Position numbers and translations under genes: made by a program. Source: Proteiniphilum sp. UBA5384 (lineage in GTDB: Bacteria; Bacteroidota; Bacteroidia; Bacteroidales; Dysgonomonadaceae). From it: a DNA stretch of 64,000 bases. Below are positions 26,585-35,088 of this stretch, piece after piece. Position 1 is the first letter of the stretch; each line of letters begins with the position of its first letter. A model generated the notes under the pieces. It was not told the DNA's origin, made no database searches, and was given only the letters and a program-made list of their open reading frames with translations. The stretch covers positions 93,355 to 157,354 of the forward strand of contig NZ_DHOS01000073.1 of the NCBI RefSeq assembly GCF_002410825.1, in the 5' to 3' direction.

Positions 26585-27115
26585 ATGAACTATTTTTATC
26601 ACTATACGATTCTCTTTTTGTTTTTGTGGGTGTCTGTAGGAGTTTATCCTCAGCAGTCGTCAATACAAAAGAAAGAGATATTTCGTGAACTGAACTCCTT
26701 TGTTCCCGGTAAGGGGAAAGTTTCCATCTATGAAGACGAAAGCATTGCACATATATTGGGGCGTCCTATGGGGTCTCCCAGGACAATATACTCCAATGCC
26801 GATGGGTCTACACAGTATTACCGGATAAGGGGATTTAAGATACAGGCTTTTTCGGGAAACAATCAACGTACCTCCAAAAACGAAGCTCAATATAAACAAC
26901 AGCTTATCAACAATGCATATCCCGATCTTGAAACAGTTCTCCTTTTTGATTCGCCTTTCTGGCGATTGAGAGTGGGTAATTTCGAGACCAGGAATGAGGC
27001 CGAAGAAGTAATGAAACAGATGGTCAAGTCATTTCCCTCATTTGGAAAAGAGATGTATATAGTAACGGATGAGGTAAAGATCCCTGTCAATCATCCTTAC
27101 AGTGGAGAACAGTAA
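26585..27115 (+). CDS. SPOR-domain exported protein
   Basis: This 176-aa protein has an N-terminal signal peptide or anchor (YTILFLFLWVSVGVYPQ, cleaved near residue 23) and a C-terminal SPOR domain (about 85-165; IRGFKIQAFSG at the start, WRLRVGNFETRNEAEEVMKQM in the second half). SPOR domains bind denuded glycan strands at division septa, so a peptidoglycan-linked role is likely. It lies between tpiA and folE, separated from tpiA by a terminator, and probably begins a transcript with folE (27 bp gap). Confidence 0.88.
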   Translation: MNYFYHYTILFLFLWVSVGVYPQQSSIQKKEIFRELNSFVPGKGKVSIYEDESIAHILGRPMGSPRTIYSNADGSTQYYRIRGFKIQAFSGNNQRTSKNEAQYKQQLINNAYPDLETVLLFDSPFWRLRVGNFETRNEAEEVMKQMVKSFPSFGKEMYIVTDEVKIPVNHPYSGEQ

Positions 27116-27142
27116 GGTTGTAACCTATACAATAATAAACAG

Positions 27143-27718
27143 ATGTCTTCCGAAGAATTAGATAAAAACAGGTCGGCCATAGCCGATCATATGCGGAATG
27201 TTCTCTCTCTCCTGGGTGAGGACGCCGACCGCGAAGGATTGATAAAAACACCCGATCGGGTTGCCAAAGCCTACCAACATCTGACAAAAGGGTATTGGCA
27301 GGATCCTGAAACGATCCTTCGTTCTGCCCTTTTCAAGGAAAACTACCGGCAGATGGTAATCGTGAAAGATATCGATCTCTTTTCATTGTGTGAACATCAT
27401 ATGCTTCCTTTCTATGGGAAGGCACACGTGGCCTATATCCCCGATGGATATATTACGGGACTGAGCAAGATCGCACGGGTGGTGGATGTGTTTGCACGGC
27501 GATTGCAGGTGCAGGAACGGCTTACTACCCAGATCAAAGATTGCATTCAGAGGACACTGAATCCGATGGGTGTGATGGTGGTGATCGAAGCACAACACAT
27601 GTGCATGCAGATGAGGGGAGTGGAAAAACAAAATTCCATTACCACCACTTCCGATTTTACCGGTGTTTTTCGTGAACAGCGTACACGCGAAGAGTTTATC
27701 GCGTTGATTAAAAAATAG
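27143..27718 (+). CDS. folE: GTP cyclohydrolase I
   Basis: FolE (191 aa) makes 7,8-dihydroneopterin triphosphate from GTP, the first step of tetrahydrofolate synthesis. Zinc-binding residues are visible in FSLCEHHMLPFYGKAHVAYIP (Cys and His) and in HMCMQMRGV (second Cys). GLSKIARVVDVFARRLQVQE is the GTP-site helix. Length is standard. It follows the SPOR gene by 27 bp and ends before a hairpin terminator that sits against the convergent typA gene. Confidence 0.96.
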   Translation: MSSEELDKNRSAIADHMRNVLSLLGEDADREGLIKTPDRVAKAYQHLTKGYWQDPETILRSALFKENYRQMVIVKDIDLFSLCEHHMLPFYGKAHVAYIPDGYITGLSKIARVVDVFARRLQVQERLTTQIKDCIQRTLNPMGVMVVIEAQHMCMQMRGVEKQNSITTTSDFTGVFREQRTREEFIALIKK

Positions 27719-27769
27719 AACAAGCTCAGCTTTGGGTGATATCCAATGCGTAAGCTTGCTATCCGTTAC

Positions 27770-27802
27770 AGGTGATGCCCGTTGGGCAGTCACCTTTTTT
27801 TA
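27770..27802 (+). terminator. Terminator after folE
   Basis: AGGTGATGCCC pairs with GGGCA-TCACCT, with one bulged G and a GTT loop, then a seven-base T-run directly against the typA stop codon. Confidence 0.82.
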
Positions 27803-29605
27803 TTACCCTTTCTTGGAAACCCGCTTGCGGTCGTTCTCATCCAGCAGTATCTTGCGGATACGCATATGCTTGGGGGTTACTTCCACATACTCGTCTTCCT
27901 TGATGTATTCCAGCGCTTCTTCCAGACTGAAGACGATGGGCGGTGCCAATTGCGCCTTGTCGTCGGTTCCCGATGCACGCACGTTGGTCAGTTTTTTCGA
28001 TTTGGTCACGTTGACCACAAGGTCGCCCTCCTTGTTGTGCTCACCTACCACCTGTCCTTCATATATGTCGGTCTGCGGTTCAATAAAAAAACGTCCCCTG
28101 TCTTGTAACTTGTCCAAAGCGTAGGCATACGCATTCCCTGATTCTCCGGCGATGATGGAACCGTTCTGCCGCTTTTCGATATTTCCTTTCCATGGACGGA
28201 ATTCCAGGAAGCGATGCGCCATGATGGCTTCACCGGCAGAAAGCGTCAGCACGGTATTGTTCAACCCGATGATACCCCTGGAAGGGATCACGAATTCGAT
28301 ATGCATGCGGTCGCCCTTGTTCTCCATAGTGAGCATCTCGCCCTTGCGGCGGGTAATGACGTCGATTACTTTGCTGGCCGATTCTTCGGGGAGGTTGACG
28401 GTGAGTTGTTCTATCGGTTCGCACTTCTCCCCATCTATTTCCTTGATGATCACCTGGGGTTGTCCCACCTGCAGTTCATACCCTTCGCGGCGCATGGTCT
28501 CTATCAGTACAGAGAGGTGCAGTACCCCCCGCCCGTATACAATCCAGGAATCGGAACTGTCGGTCTCCTGCACACGGAGTGCCAGGTTCTTGTCCAGCTC
28601 CCGCATCAACCGGTCGTAGATATGGCGCGAAGTCACATATTTCCCGTCCTGCCCGAAAAAGGGAGAGTTGTTGATGGTGAAGAGCATCGACATGGTGGGC
28701 TCGTCGATGGCGATCGGGTCGAGCGGTTCAGGTTTTTCTACATCGGTAACACTGTCTCCGATATCAAAGCCATCGATCCCGATCAGTGCGCAGATATCAC
28801 CCGAGGTAGCTTCATCCACTTTCACCCGTCCCAATCCTTCAAACAGGTTCACCTCCTTGATGCGGATCTTCTTGATGCTCCCGTCCCGTTTGCAGAGCGC
28901 GTAATCCTTATTGGATGTGATGATGCCTCTATGTACACGCCCTACGGCGATACGTCCTACATAGTTGGAATAGTCGAGGGAAGTAATCAGCATCTGCGGT
29001 GTTCCTTCCAGCACTTTGGGTGCGGGGATATATTTGATGATGGCATCCAGCAATGGAATGATGCTTCCGGACGGTTTTTTCCAGTCGTCGGACATCCATC
29101 CCTGCTTGGCCGACCCATAGATGGTCGGGAAATCGAGTTGTTCTTCGGTGGCGTCTAAGCTGAACATCAGGTCGAACACGTTCTCCTGCACCTCTTCGGG
29201 ACGGCAGTTGGGCTTATCCACCTTGTTGATCACCAGTATGGGTTTTAATCCGATTTCAAGTGCCTTTTGCAGTACGAATCGGGTCTGCGGCATAGGCCCT
29301 TCAAAAGCGTCGACCACCAGTAGGCAACCGTCCGCCATATTGAGTACCCGTTCCACTTCACCGCCGAAGTCGGCATGGCCGGGCGTGTCGATAATATTTA
29401 TTTTTACGTCGTTGTAACGTATAGAGACATTCTTTGAGAGGATGGTAATACCCCGTTCCCTCTCCAGGTCGTTGTTATCGAGGATCAAATCCTCCGTCTG
29501 CTGGTTGTCCCTGAAGAGATGGCCTGCCATCAACATTTTGTCCACCAAGGTGGTTTTGCCGTGGTCGACGTGGGCGATGATGGCAATATTTCGGATATTC
29601 TGCAT
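27803..29605 (-). CDS. typA: Translational GTPase TypA/BipA
   Basis: TypA (600 aa) is a ribosome-binding GTPase that helps 50S assembly and stress adaptation. The G1 loop is AHVDHGKTTL (about 11-20), switch I is RERGITI, G3 is DTPGHADFGGEV, and G4 is NKVDKPNCRP. EF-G-like domains II, III and V follow, ending in the TypA-specific C-terminal domain (about 480-600) with RKGEMLTMENKGDRMHIEF upstream of it. Full length. It is transcribed from the minus strand, with a TACCTTTG box 22 bp upstream of the ATG. Confidence 0.96.
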   Translation of the reverse strand: MQNIRNIAIIAHVDHGKTTLVDKMLMAGHLFRDNQQTEDLILDNNDLERERGITILSKNVSIRYNDVKINIIDTPGHADFGGEVERVLNMADGCLLVVDAFEGPMPQTRFVLQKALEIGLKPILVINKVDKPNCRPEEVQENVFDLMFSLDATEEQLDFPTIYGSAKQGWMSDDWKKPSGSIIPLLDAIIKYIPAPKVLEGTPQMLITSLDYSNYVGRIAVGRVHRGIITSNKDYALCKRDGSIKKIRIKEVNLFEGLGRVKVDEATSGDICALIGIDGFDIGDSVTDVEKPEPLDPIAIDEPTMSMLFTINNSPFFGQDGKYVTSRHIYDRLMRELDKNLALRVQETDSSDSWIVYGRGVLHLSVLIETMRREGYELQVGQPQVIIKEIDGEKCEPIEQLTVNLPEESASKVIDVITRRKGEMLTMENKGDRMHIEFVIPSRGIIGLNNTVLTLSAGEAIMAHRFLEFRPWKGNIEKRQNGSIIAGESGNAYAYALDKLQDRGRFFIEPQTDIYEGQVVGEHNKEGDLVVNVTKSKKLTNVRASGTDDKAQLAPPIVFSLEEALEYIKEDEYVEVTPKHMRIRKILLDENDRKRVSKKG

Positions 29606-29627
29606 GTAAACAATCTTTTTAGGGACG

Positions 29628-29635
29628 CAAAGGTA
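29628..29635 (-). promoter_or_regulatory. -7 box upstream of typA
   Basis: The minus strand reads TACCTTTG, a perfect TAnnTTTG box 22 bp from the typA ATG. Confidence 0.45.
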
Positions 29636-29729
29636 CGGATTTTCAACGAGAAATTGATTATATGCTTTGTTATAATCGCATTATATCTCATTTATTTTTC
29701 TTTTATCACCAAGATATTTACTTCAAAAC

Positions 29730-29760
29730 TTGGAGATTGTTATCTTTTGTGATAGCTTTG
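29730..29760 (+). promoter_or_regulatory. Promoter aimed at a toxin-like ORF remnant
   Basis: TTG (29730-29732), a 20-bp spacer and TAGCTTTG (29753-29760) form a perfect -33/-7 pair. The ATG of the remnant ORF begins only 5 bp after the box (29765), which would make the message nearly leaderless. It may now serve the DUF2007 gene at 29882. Confidence 0.5.
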
Positions 29761-29764
29761 TCGG

Positions 29765-29833
29765 ATGAGCAGAAAAATAATTTTCTACGAAAATCACTTT
29801 ATTGAATTGGATCATGGAAAATTAGGAACATAG
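29765..29833 (+). pseudogene. Possible remnant of a HigB/Gp49-type toxin gene
   Basis: A 22-codon ORF encodes MSRKIIFYENHFIELDHGKL then GT and a stop. The opening resembles the N-terminus of Bacteroidetes phage-derived Gp49/HigB-type toxins, which as I recall often begin MxRxIIFYKxYFxDFY. Nothing downstream continues the family, so the gene would be a stub. The assignment rests on about 14 residues and could be chance. Confidence 0.3.
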
Positions 29834-29881
29834 GGCTGACATTCCTGTAAACCGAAATAAAATGCTTTTGAAATGTTGTAT

Positions 29882-30325
29882 ATGGAACAGTTTGTCACAA
29901 TAAAAACATTTACTTATCCGCATGAAGCTTATGTGATCAGGGGAAAACTGGAATCGGAAGGGATCCGGACTTTTCTCAAGGATGAAATGACGGTACAGGT
30001 ATATAATTTCTATTCCAATGCGATTGGAGGAGTAAAGTTACAGGTCCTCGAAGAGGATGCCGAAAAGGCGTTAAACATTGTCAACAGTGTGGAAGAGGTT
30101 CCCCGGGAGGTAGTTGTCTTTTCGAAGAAAGAACTTGACGGAACGGATATCTGCCCTTTTTGCCATTCTGAAAATATTGGCCATAGCAAAAAGCCCGGTT
30201 GGCTCACATTGATACCTTACCTGATCGTGGGTTTTATTTTTCCGGTATATAAAAACTCCTATCTCTGTTTTGACTGTGAGAAGCAATGGAAAATTAAGAG
30301 AAGTTGTCAAAACAAGTATTCATGA
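29882..30325 (+). CDS. DUF2007 protein with zinc-ribbon-like tail
   Basis: This 147-aa protein begins with a DUF2007 (putative signal-transducing) domain: MEQFVTIKTFTYPHEAYVIR, then LESEGIRTFLKDE and VLEEDAEKALNIV, about 1-72. The C-terminal part has two CxxC pairs, CPFC (about 98-101) and CFDC, separated by one hydrophobic helix (LTLIPYLIVGFIFPVYK), so it looks like a split zinc ribbon around a membrane segment. An in-frame ATG at 29873 would add three residues. The DUF2007 domain is common in Bacteroidetes and has no defined function. The gene is upstream of a small membrane protein gene. Confidence 0.8.
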   Translation: MEQFVTIKTFTYPHEAYVIRGKLESEGIRTFLKDEMTVQVYNFYSNAIGGVKLQVLEEDAEKALNIVNSVEEVPREVVVFSKKELDGTDICPFCHSENIGHSKKPGWLTLIPYLIVGFIFPVYKNSYLCFDCEKQWKIKRSCQNKYS

Positions 30326-30362
30326 GACTGGAATAAATGTATAATTTATAATGTAAAAAGTC

Positions 30363-30668
30363 ATGGAAAATAAAAATTCTAAATACGATAGATCAAGTGT
30401 TTTATTGATTGTGTTTATAGGAGTGCTATTCATTACCAGTATTACCATTATGATGCTACAAACTTTCGTCGATAATTGGTATGATAAAAAAGCAATAGCA
30501 ACTATTCTTCTAATTTTGTCGATTTTACGGAATATAAGTTATATTTTGCCTGCATTGGCAATTAAGAGTAAAAACTTAAAAATCGCAGGAATTATTGTTG
30601 CTTCAATATTAATACTATGTTTGTTAATTAGCCCTGCAAAAGTGTTGTTCACTATACAACCATATTAA
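30363..30668 (+). CDS. Small membrane protein, function unknown
   Basis: This 101-aa protein has three predicted membrane helices: SSVLLIVFIGVLFITSITIM (about 10-30), a middle helix near IATILLILSILRNISYILPA, and a C-terminal helix IAGIIVASILILCLLISPA. The N-terminus is short and polar, with positive charges that would stay in the cytosol. I do not recognise the family. It lies 37 bp after the DUF2007 gene, possibly in the same transcript, and ends 67 bp before the MarR gene, whose promoter region separates them. AT-rich codon use like the flanking DNA. Confidence 0.65.
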   Translation: MENKNSKYDRSSVLLIVFIGVLFITSITIMMLQTFVDNWYDKKAIATILLILSILRNISYILPALAIKSKNLKIAGIIVASILILCLLISPAKVLFTIQPY

Positions 30669-30673
30669 AAAAT

Positions 30674-30711
30674 ATTTGCAAGTTTACCGGAAAAATATTT
30701 ACTTTGCAAAT
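30674..30711 (+). promoter_or_regulatory. MarR-gene promoter inside an inverted repeat
   Basis: A -33 TTG (30676-30678), 20-bp spacer and TTACTTTG (30699-30706, one mismatch) are flanked by arms ATTTGCAAGT (30674-30683) and ACTTTGCAAAT (30701-30711), complementary except for one bulged base. Both promoter boxes lie in the arms, as expected for an autorepressor operator. Confidence 0.5.
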
Positions 30712-30735
30712 AATTTCTATTAGCAATTATTTTTA

Positions 30736-31098
30736 ATGGAATCAATTTGCAGGTTAAAAGACATATATAAAGCGCTGTATGCTTACGAAAAGCAGTTTGC
30801 CGAAGATGCGGGTATTACCATCAATGAGGGAGCTTTGCTCTGTTGCATGAAGGATGGTAAGCCAAAATCTGCAAACGAATTAAGCGATTTTATCGGGCTT
30901 TCCGGTTCAAGGGTGTCACGTATTATCCATGCTATGGAAGAAAAAGGATTTATTTTGCGGGAGATAGGGATTTCCGATAAGCGCCAGATGATTTTTACAC
31001 TGACCGATGCCGGAAGAAAAAAAATAAAAGAGATGCAAGGATATACTATAGACGTGCATTCTTTGATGGTCAAATTGACAACCATCGCAGAAGAATAA
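30736..31098 (+). CDS. MarR family transcriptional regulator
   Basis: This 120-aa winged-helix protein resembles MarR dimers. The recognition region is KPKSANELSDFIGLSGSRVSRIIHAMEEKG (about 53-82), with the wing LREIGISDKRQMIFTLTDAG behind it. The dimerising helices at both ends are short for the family. It lies 65 bp upstream of the sulfur-transfer gene at 31164 and shares its direction, so it probably controls it and itself, through the inverted repeat at 30674-30711. CCM (about residues 35-37) carries cysteines that could sense persulfide or oxidants; that is inference. Confidence 0.85.
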   Translation: MESICRLKDIYKALYAYEKQFAEDAGITINEGALLCCMKDGKPKSANELSDFIGLSGSRVSRIIHAMEEKGFILREIGISDKRQMIFTLTDAGRKKIKEMQGYTIDVHSLMVKLTTIAEE

Positions 31099-31163
31099 AA
31101 AATTTTACCTATGTGATTGCTACTGGCAAATATGTATATCGACAAATTAATTAACACATCAAT

Positions 31164-33632
31164 ATGAAGATTATCATTATCGGGGGAGTAGCCGGAGGGG
31201 CTACTGCGGCAGCGCGCCTCAGGAGATTGGATGAAAAGGCTGAAATTGTACTTTTTGAGAAAGATGAGTATGTATCTTATGCCAATTGTGGTTTGCCGTA
31301 CCATATAGGCGGTACAATCAAGGAACGTGACGAGTTGTTTTTACAGACACCGGAAGGCTTCAAAAGCCGTTTCGGGATTGATGTCCGTATCAAGTCGGAA
31401 GTTATGGCGATAGATACTGTGCGGAAGTATGTTACCGTAAAAGATTTGAAAACGGGAGCACAGTATGAGGAAGCGTATGATAAACTGGTCATCTCAACCG
31501 GGGCGAGACCCGTAAAACCGCCCATCAGCGGTATAGAAAATGAAAATATTTTTTCGTTGCGGAATGTGCCCGACATGGACCGGATCAAATCGTTTGTCAC
31601 CGGGAAAAGCGTCACATCGGCAGTGATTGTCGGTGCGGGCTTTATCGGGCTTGAAATGGCAGAGAACTTAAAAGATGTAGGGCTGTCGGTAACTGTAGTT
31701 GAACAGGCCGACCAGGTAATGGGTATCATTGATTATCCCATGGCGGCCATGGTGCATCAATATCTTCGTACACGAAAAATCAATCTTTTGCTGAAAGAAA
31801 AAATCACCGCTTTTGAACCGGATGGAAATGCTATTGTTGTTAAGACAGAGAGCCGAAAGGCTATTTCGGCCGATATGGTCATCCTGAGTATCGGGGTAAC
31901 GCCGGAGAACAGTCTGGCCAAAGCCGCGGGGTTGGAAATCGGTAGTTTGGGTGGAATCAGGGTAAATGATTATATGCAGACCTCCAATGCCGATATCTAT
32001 GCGGTGGGTGATGCGGTGGAGGTGAAAAACCTTGTCACCGGGAAACCCGCATTGATCCCGCTTGCCGGGCCGGCCAACAAACAGGCAAGAATTGCCGCAG
32101 ATAACATTGTAAGAGGAAACTGCCGGATTTACCGTGGAACCATCGGCACTTCCATTGCCAAGGTATTTGACATGACGGTCGCTTCTGCCGGTGCATCTGA
32201 AAGGTTGCTTTCACGGGAAGGAATAGCCTATATGACTTCGATTAGCCATGCCGGTTCGCATGCCGGATATTATCCCGGCGCTCTGCCGTTAACCGTCAAG
32301 ATCAATTTCGCACTCGATGGGAAACTGCTTGGAGCGCAAGTGGTAGGTTTTGATGGGGTTGACAAGCGTATAGACCTGTTGGCTCAGGTTATCCGTAACG
32401 GGGGAACCATTTACGACCTGCAGGAGATTGAACATGCATACGCGCCACCGTTCTCTTCTGCGAAAGACCCGGTGAATATGGCGGGATTTATCGCGGAGAA
32501 CATACTGTCCGGACGGGTAAAGGTTATCCAATGGAGTGACATGCTGAAGGTGGAGAATGGTGCCATGATCCTTGATGTAAGGACCAGGGAGGAATTTGAT
32601 TTCGGCCATATAGAGAATGCGGTGAATATTCCTGTGGATGAATTGCGGGGCAGGCTTCCTGAAATCCCCACCAATAAGCCGGTATATGTGTACTGTGCCG
32701 TGGGATTGCGGGGATATACTGCTTCACGTATCCTTTTGCAACACGGATATACCGCTGTGTATAACTTGTCGGGGGGATATAAGACCTATTCATGTGTGCT
32801 GCAGGATCAACAGAGTAATAATGGAAATACCGGCGTAGAATGCGATTTCTTTCCGGTGATTCGTGATGACGGGGAAATGATGGTGGAGCCTGAGAAAAAG
32901 GTGATTGTGGATGCCTGTGGTTTACAGTGCCCGGGCCCCATCAGGGAATTGAAAAGGCACTATGATACGTTATCGGCCGGGCAGCAATTGACAATTAAGG
33001 TAACCGACCAGGCTTTCGGGCAGGATTTAAATGCATGGTGTAATATGGTGGGAGCGAAACTGATCGACATGAAGCATTCGGGAGGCGTTATTACGGCTAC
33101 GGTGGAGAAAGCAGAATTGAAGAACATGACTGTTCCTATGCCTGGCAACCCGATGAGTGGTAGTGGTACAAAGACATTGATTGTCTTCAGCGACGACCTC
33201 GACAAGGCATTGGCTACCTTTGTGATTGCGAATGGCATGTTGGCTGCGGGTAAGAAGGTGAGTATATTCTTTACCTTCTGGGGATTAAGTGTGATTAAAA
33301 AACAGGATAAACCGGCCGTGGAAAAAGATCTCATCTCCAAAATGTTTGGCATGATGCTGCCTTCGAACAGCCGTAAGCTGGGATTATCAAAAATCAATAT
33401 GATGGGTGCGGGAGGAAAGATGATGCGGTCTGTGATGAAAGACAAACATATCGATAGTCTGGAGGATCTGATACGGCAGGCCATTGAGGGAGGCGCAGAA
33501 CTGATTGCCTGCTCCATGTCGATGGATGTGATGGGAATCCAGAAAGAAGAGTTGGTGGATGGAGTGATCATCGGTGGAGTGGCAACTTACTTGGAAAGGG
33601 CAGAGAAGTCGAATATCAATTTATTTATATAG
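31164..33632 (+). CDS. Four-domain CoA-disulfide reductase / rhodanese / TusA / DsrE protein
   Basis: This 822-aa cytosolic fusion carries a full sulfane-sulfur relay. Residues 1-450 are an FAD/NAD(P)-dependent CoA-disulfide/persulfide reductase, with the dinucleotide motif IIGGVAGGATAAARLR and the active Cys42 in SYANCGLPYHIGG. About 455-555 is a rhodanese domain with active Cys in YCAVGLRG (about 511). About 575-645 is a TusA-like domain with LQCPGP (Cys about 589). About 660-822 is a DsrE2-like domain. Such fusions handle persulfides, thiosulfate and CoA disulfide. It lies behind the MarR gene and is followed 45 bp later by a stand-alone rhodanese gene. Substrate direction is inferred from domains only. 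Confidence 0.93.
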   Translation: MKIIIIGGVAGGATAAARLRRLDEKAEIVLFEKDEYVSYANCGLPYHIGGTIKERDELFLQTPEGFKSRFGIDVRIKSEVMAIDTVRKYVTVKDLKTGAQYEEAYDKLVISTGARPVKPPISGIENENIFSLRNVPDMDRIKSFVTGKSVTSAVIVGAGFIGLEMAENLKDVGLSVTVVEQADQVMGIIDYPMAAMVHQYLRTRKINLLLKEKITAFEPDGNAIVVKTESRKAISADMVILSIGVTPENSLAKAAGLEIGSLGGIRVNDYMQTSNADIYAVGDAVEVKNLVTGKPALIPLAGPANKQARIAADNIVRGNCRIYRGTIGTSIAKVFDMTVASAGASERLLSREGIAYMTSISHAGSHAGYYPGALPLTVKINFALDGKLLGAQVVGFDGVDKRIDLLAQVIRNGGTIYDLQEIEHAYAPPFSSAKDPVNMAGFIAENILSGRVKVIQWSDMLKVENGAMILDVRTREEFDFGHIENAVNIPVDELRGRLPEIPTNKPVYVYCAVGLRGYTASRILLQHGYTAVYNLSGGYKTYSCVLQDQQSNNGNTGVECDFFPVIRDDGEMMVEPEKKVIVDACGLQCPGPIRELKRHYDTLSAGQQLTIKVTDQAFGQDLNAWCNMVGAKLIDMKHSGGVITATVEKAELKNMTVPMPGNPMSGSGTKTLIVFSDDLDKALATFVIANGMLAAGKKVSIFFTFWGLSVIKKQDKPAVEKDLISKMFGMMLPSNSRKLGLSKINMMGAGGKMMRSVMKDKHIDSLEDLIRQAIEGGAELIACSMSMDVMGIQKEELVDGVIIGGVATYLERAEKSNINLFI

Positions 33633-33677
33633 AGTTCAGTCATCATACAATTTAACATACATAATAATCAATAGAAT

Positions 33678-33971
33678 ATGGGATTTTTGGGAAATATGTT
33701 CAAGTCGCCGGGCAAGGGCGAATTAAAGGAAAAAATTCAGAAGGGAGCATTATTATTGGACGTGCGAGAAGTAGAGGAATATGAATCGGGACATGCCAAA
33801 GGATCGGTCAATATACCGTTGTTCCTTTTGCCGAGTGAAATGAGCCGGCTCGACAGGAACAGGCCTGTTGTGGTCGTTTGTCTCAGTGGTGCTCGCAGCG
33901 CCCAGGCGGTGAATTTGCTGAAAAGGCAAGGGTTTGAGGCTTACAATGGCGGAGGATGGCAATTGTTTTAA
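33678..33971 (+). CDS. Single-domain rhodanese
   Basis: This 97-aa rhodanese transfers sulfane sulfur through an active-site cysteine. LLDVREVEEYESGHAKGSVNIPL (about 30-52) is the family start, and the active-site Cys is in VVCLSGARSAQ (about 74). A short N-terminus (MGFLGNMFKSPGKG) is not a clear signal peptide. It forms a sulfur-handling pair with the upstream fusion protein. No terminator is seen directly behind it. Confidence 0.9.
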   Translation: MGFLGNMFKSPGKGELKEKIQKGALLLDVREVEEYESGHAKGSVNIPLFLLPSEMSRLDRNRPVVVVCLSGARSAQAVNLLKRQGFEAYNGGGWQLF

Positions 33972-34142
33972 GTGGGCAAATTTACAACATATCCAGCATG
34001 TTTTTTATTTTGGGATGATATGTCTGCCAAATACCAATGGGAGAGTTCGGCCAAAGGTAACTGAGAAATAAATTTCGAAACTTGTGACATTTATTTGGTG
34101 TACTAAGGTTATCCAATTACGCATCCAAAACAGATATTTCCT

Positions 34143-34173
34143 TTGTGCAAACCGATGCTTTTTTATACCTTTG
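34143..34173 (+). promoter_or_regulatory. Promoter of the TonB_C protein gene
   Basis: TTG (34143-34145), a 20-bp spacer and TACCTTTG (34166-34173) form a perfect -33/-7 pair, 43 bp before the ATG. Confidence 0.6.
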
Positions 34174-34216
34174 TCTCTGAATTCAATAGTAATCATTTCA
34201 GAGTATTTAAGGTCAG

Positions 34217-35065
34217 ATGAATATAGGTAAATTTCTCTTTGTTTTGGCAGCATGTATCCTTATAGGAAACGCCGTGGCAAAACAATCAGCAGTCATGGCG
34301 CAGGAAGTGCCGGTTTCAAAAAGCGACAAGGTTTTCGAGAACCCCGATATCATTCCCATGTACACGGGGGGAAGTGCGGAGATGCACCGGTTTATCGCGA
34401 ACACGTTGAAATACCCGGCGGATGCAAGGGAACGCAACGAGCAGGGGTTGGTAGTATATACTTTCGTGGTGGAAAAAGATGGTACTCTTTCAGACTTTAA
34501 TATTATCCACCGCGCCGATCCGTTGTTGAATGAGGAGGCTTTGCGTATATTGCAGGCTATGCCGCCATGGCGCCCCGCCCGGCATAATGGTGAGATAGTA
34601 CGCGCAGAGACATATGTTCCTATGTATTTCAGGCTCAATCAAAATGTGGCTGCATCCGGTCCCGCCGTGCAACCAACCCGTAATTACTCTAAAACAGATC
34701 CTACAATCATGGAAGATAATACTATTTATACCATAGTAGATAAAATGCCGCAGTACACTTATGGTGAGTCGGGATTATCCGCTTTTATAGGACATAATAT
34801 CCGTTATCCGCGTGAAGCCCGGCAGGAAGGGATTGAAGGAAGAATACTCTGTTCATTTATTGTGGGTAATGATGGTGCTATTTCAAATATAGAAGTTGTG
34901 GAAGGAACGAACCAAGCTCTCAATGACGAGGCTGTCCGTGTATTGGGACTAATGCCCAAATGGATTCCCGGCGAAAATAATGGCGAAAAAGTGCATGTGA
35001 AATGTCTCTTGCCGATAGACTTTGTAATAGATGAGGAGCCGATCCCGCCGTTGACAAGTAAGTAA
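34217..35065 (+). CDS. Exported protein with two TonB C-terminal domains
   Basis: This 282-aa protein has a signal peptide (FLFVLAACILIGNAVA) and two TonB_C-type domains, about 55-140 and 175-270. The first has YPADARERNEQGLVVYTFVVEKDG and PWRPARHNGEIV; the second has YPREARQEGIEGRILCSFIV and MPKWIPGENNGEKV. These domains normally contact the TonB box of outer membrane receptors, but the protein lacks the membrane anchor and proline-rich spacer of true TonB, so it is a soluble periplasmic or surface variant. It is convergent with the NigD-like gene and has its own promoter. Confidence 0.88.
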   Translation: MNIGKFLFVLAACILIGNAVAKQSAVMAQEVPVSKSDKVFENPDIIPMYTGGSAEMHRFIANTLKYPADARERNEQGLVVYTFVVEKDGTLSDFNIIHRADPLLNEEALRILQAMPPWRPARHNGEIVRAETYVPMYFRLNQNVAASGPAVQPTRNYSKTDPTIMEDNTIYTIVDKMPQYTYGESGLSAFIGHNIRYPREARQEGIEGRILCSFIVGNDGAISNIEVVEGTNQALNDEAVRVLGLMPKWIPGENNGEKVHVKCLLPIDFVIDEEPIPPLTSK

Positions 35066-35088
35066 TTAGCTGGAATAGTGCATAGGTT

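Noticed and set aside
28214..29158. Long plus-strand frame (314 codons) opposite typA.
   Set aside because: It is the antisense shadow of a conserved GTPase and has no protein-like features.
34005..34253. 82-codon minus-strand frame before the TonB_C gene.
   Set aside because: It covers the perfect promoter at 34143-34173 and the start of the TonB_C gene; no recognisable domain.
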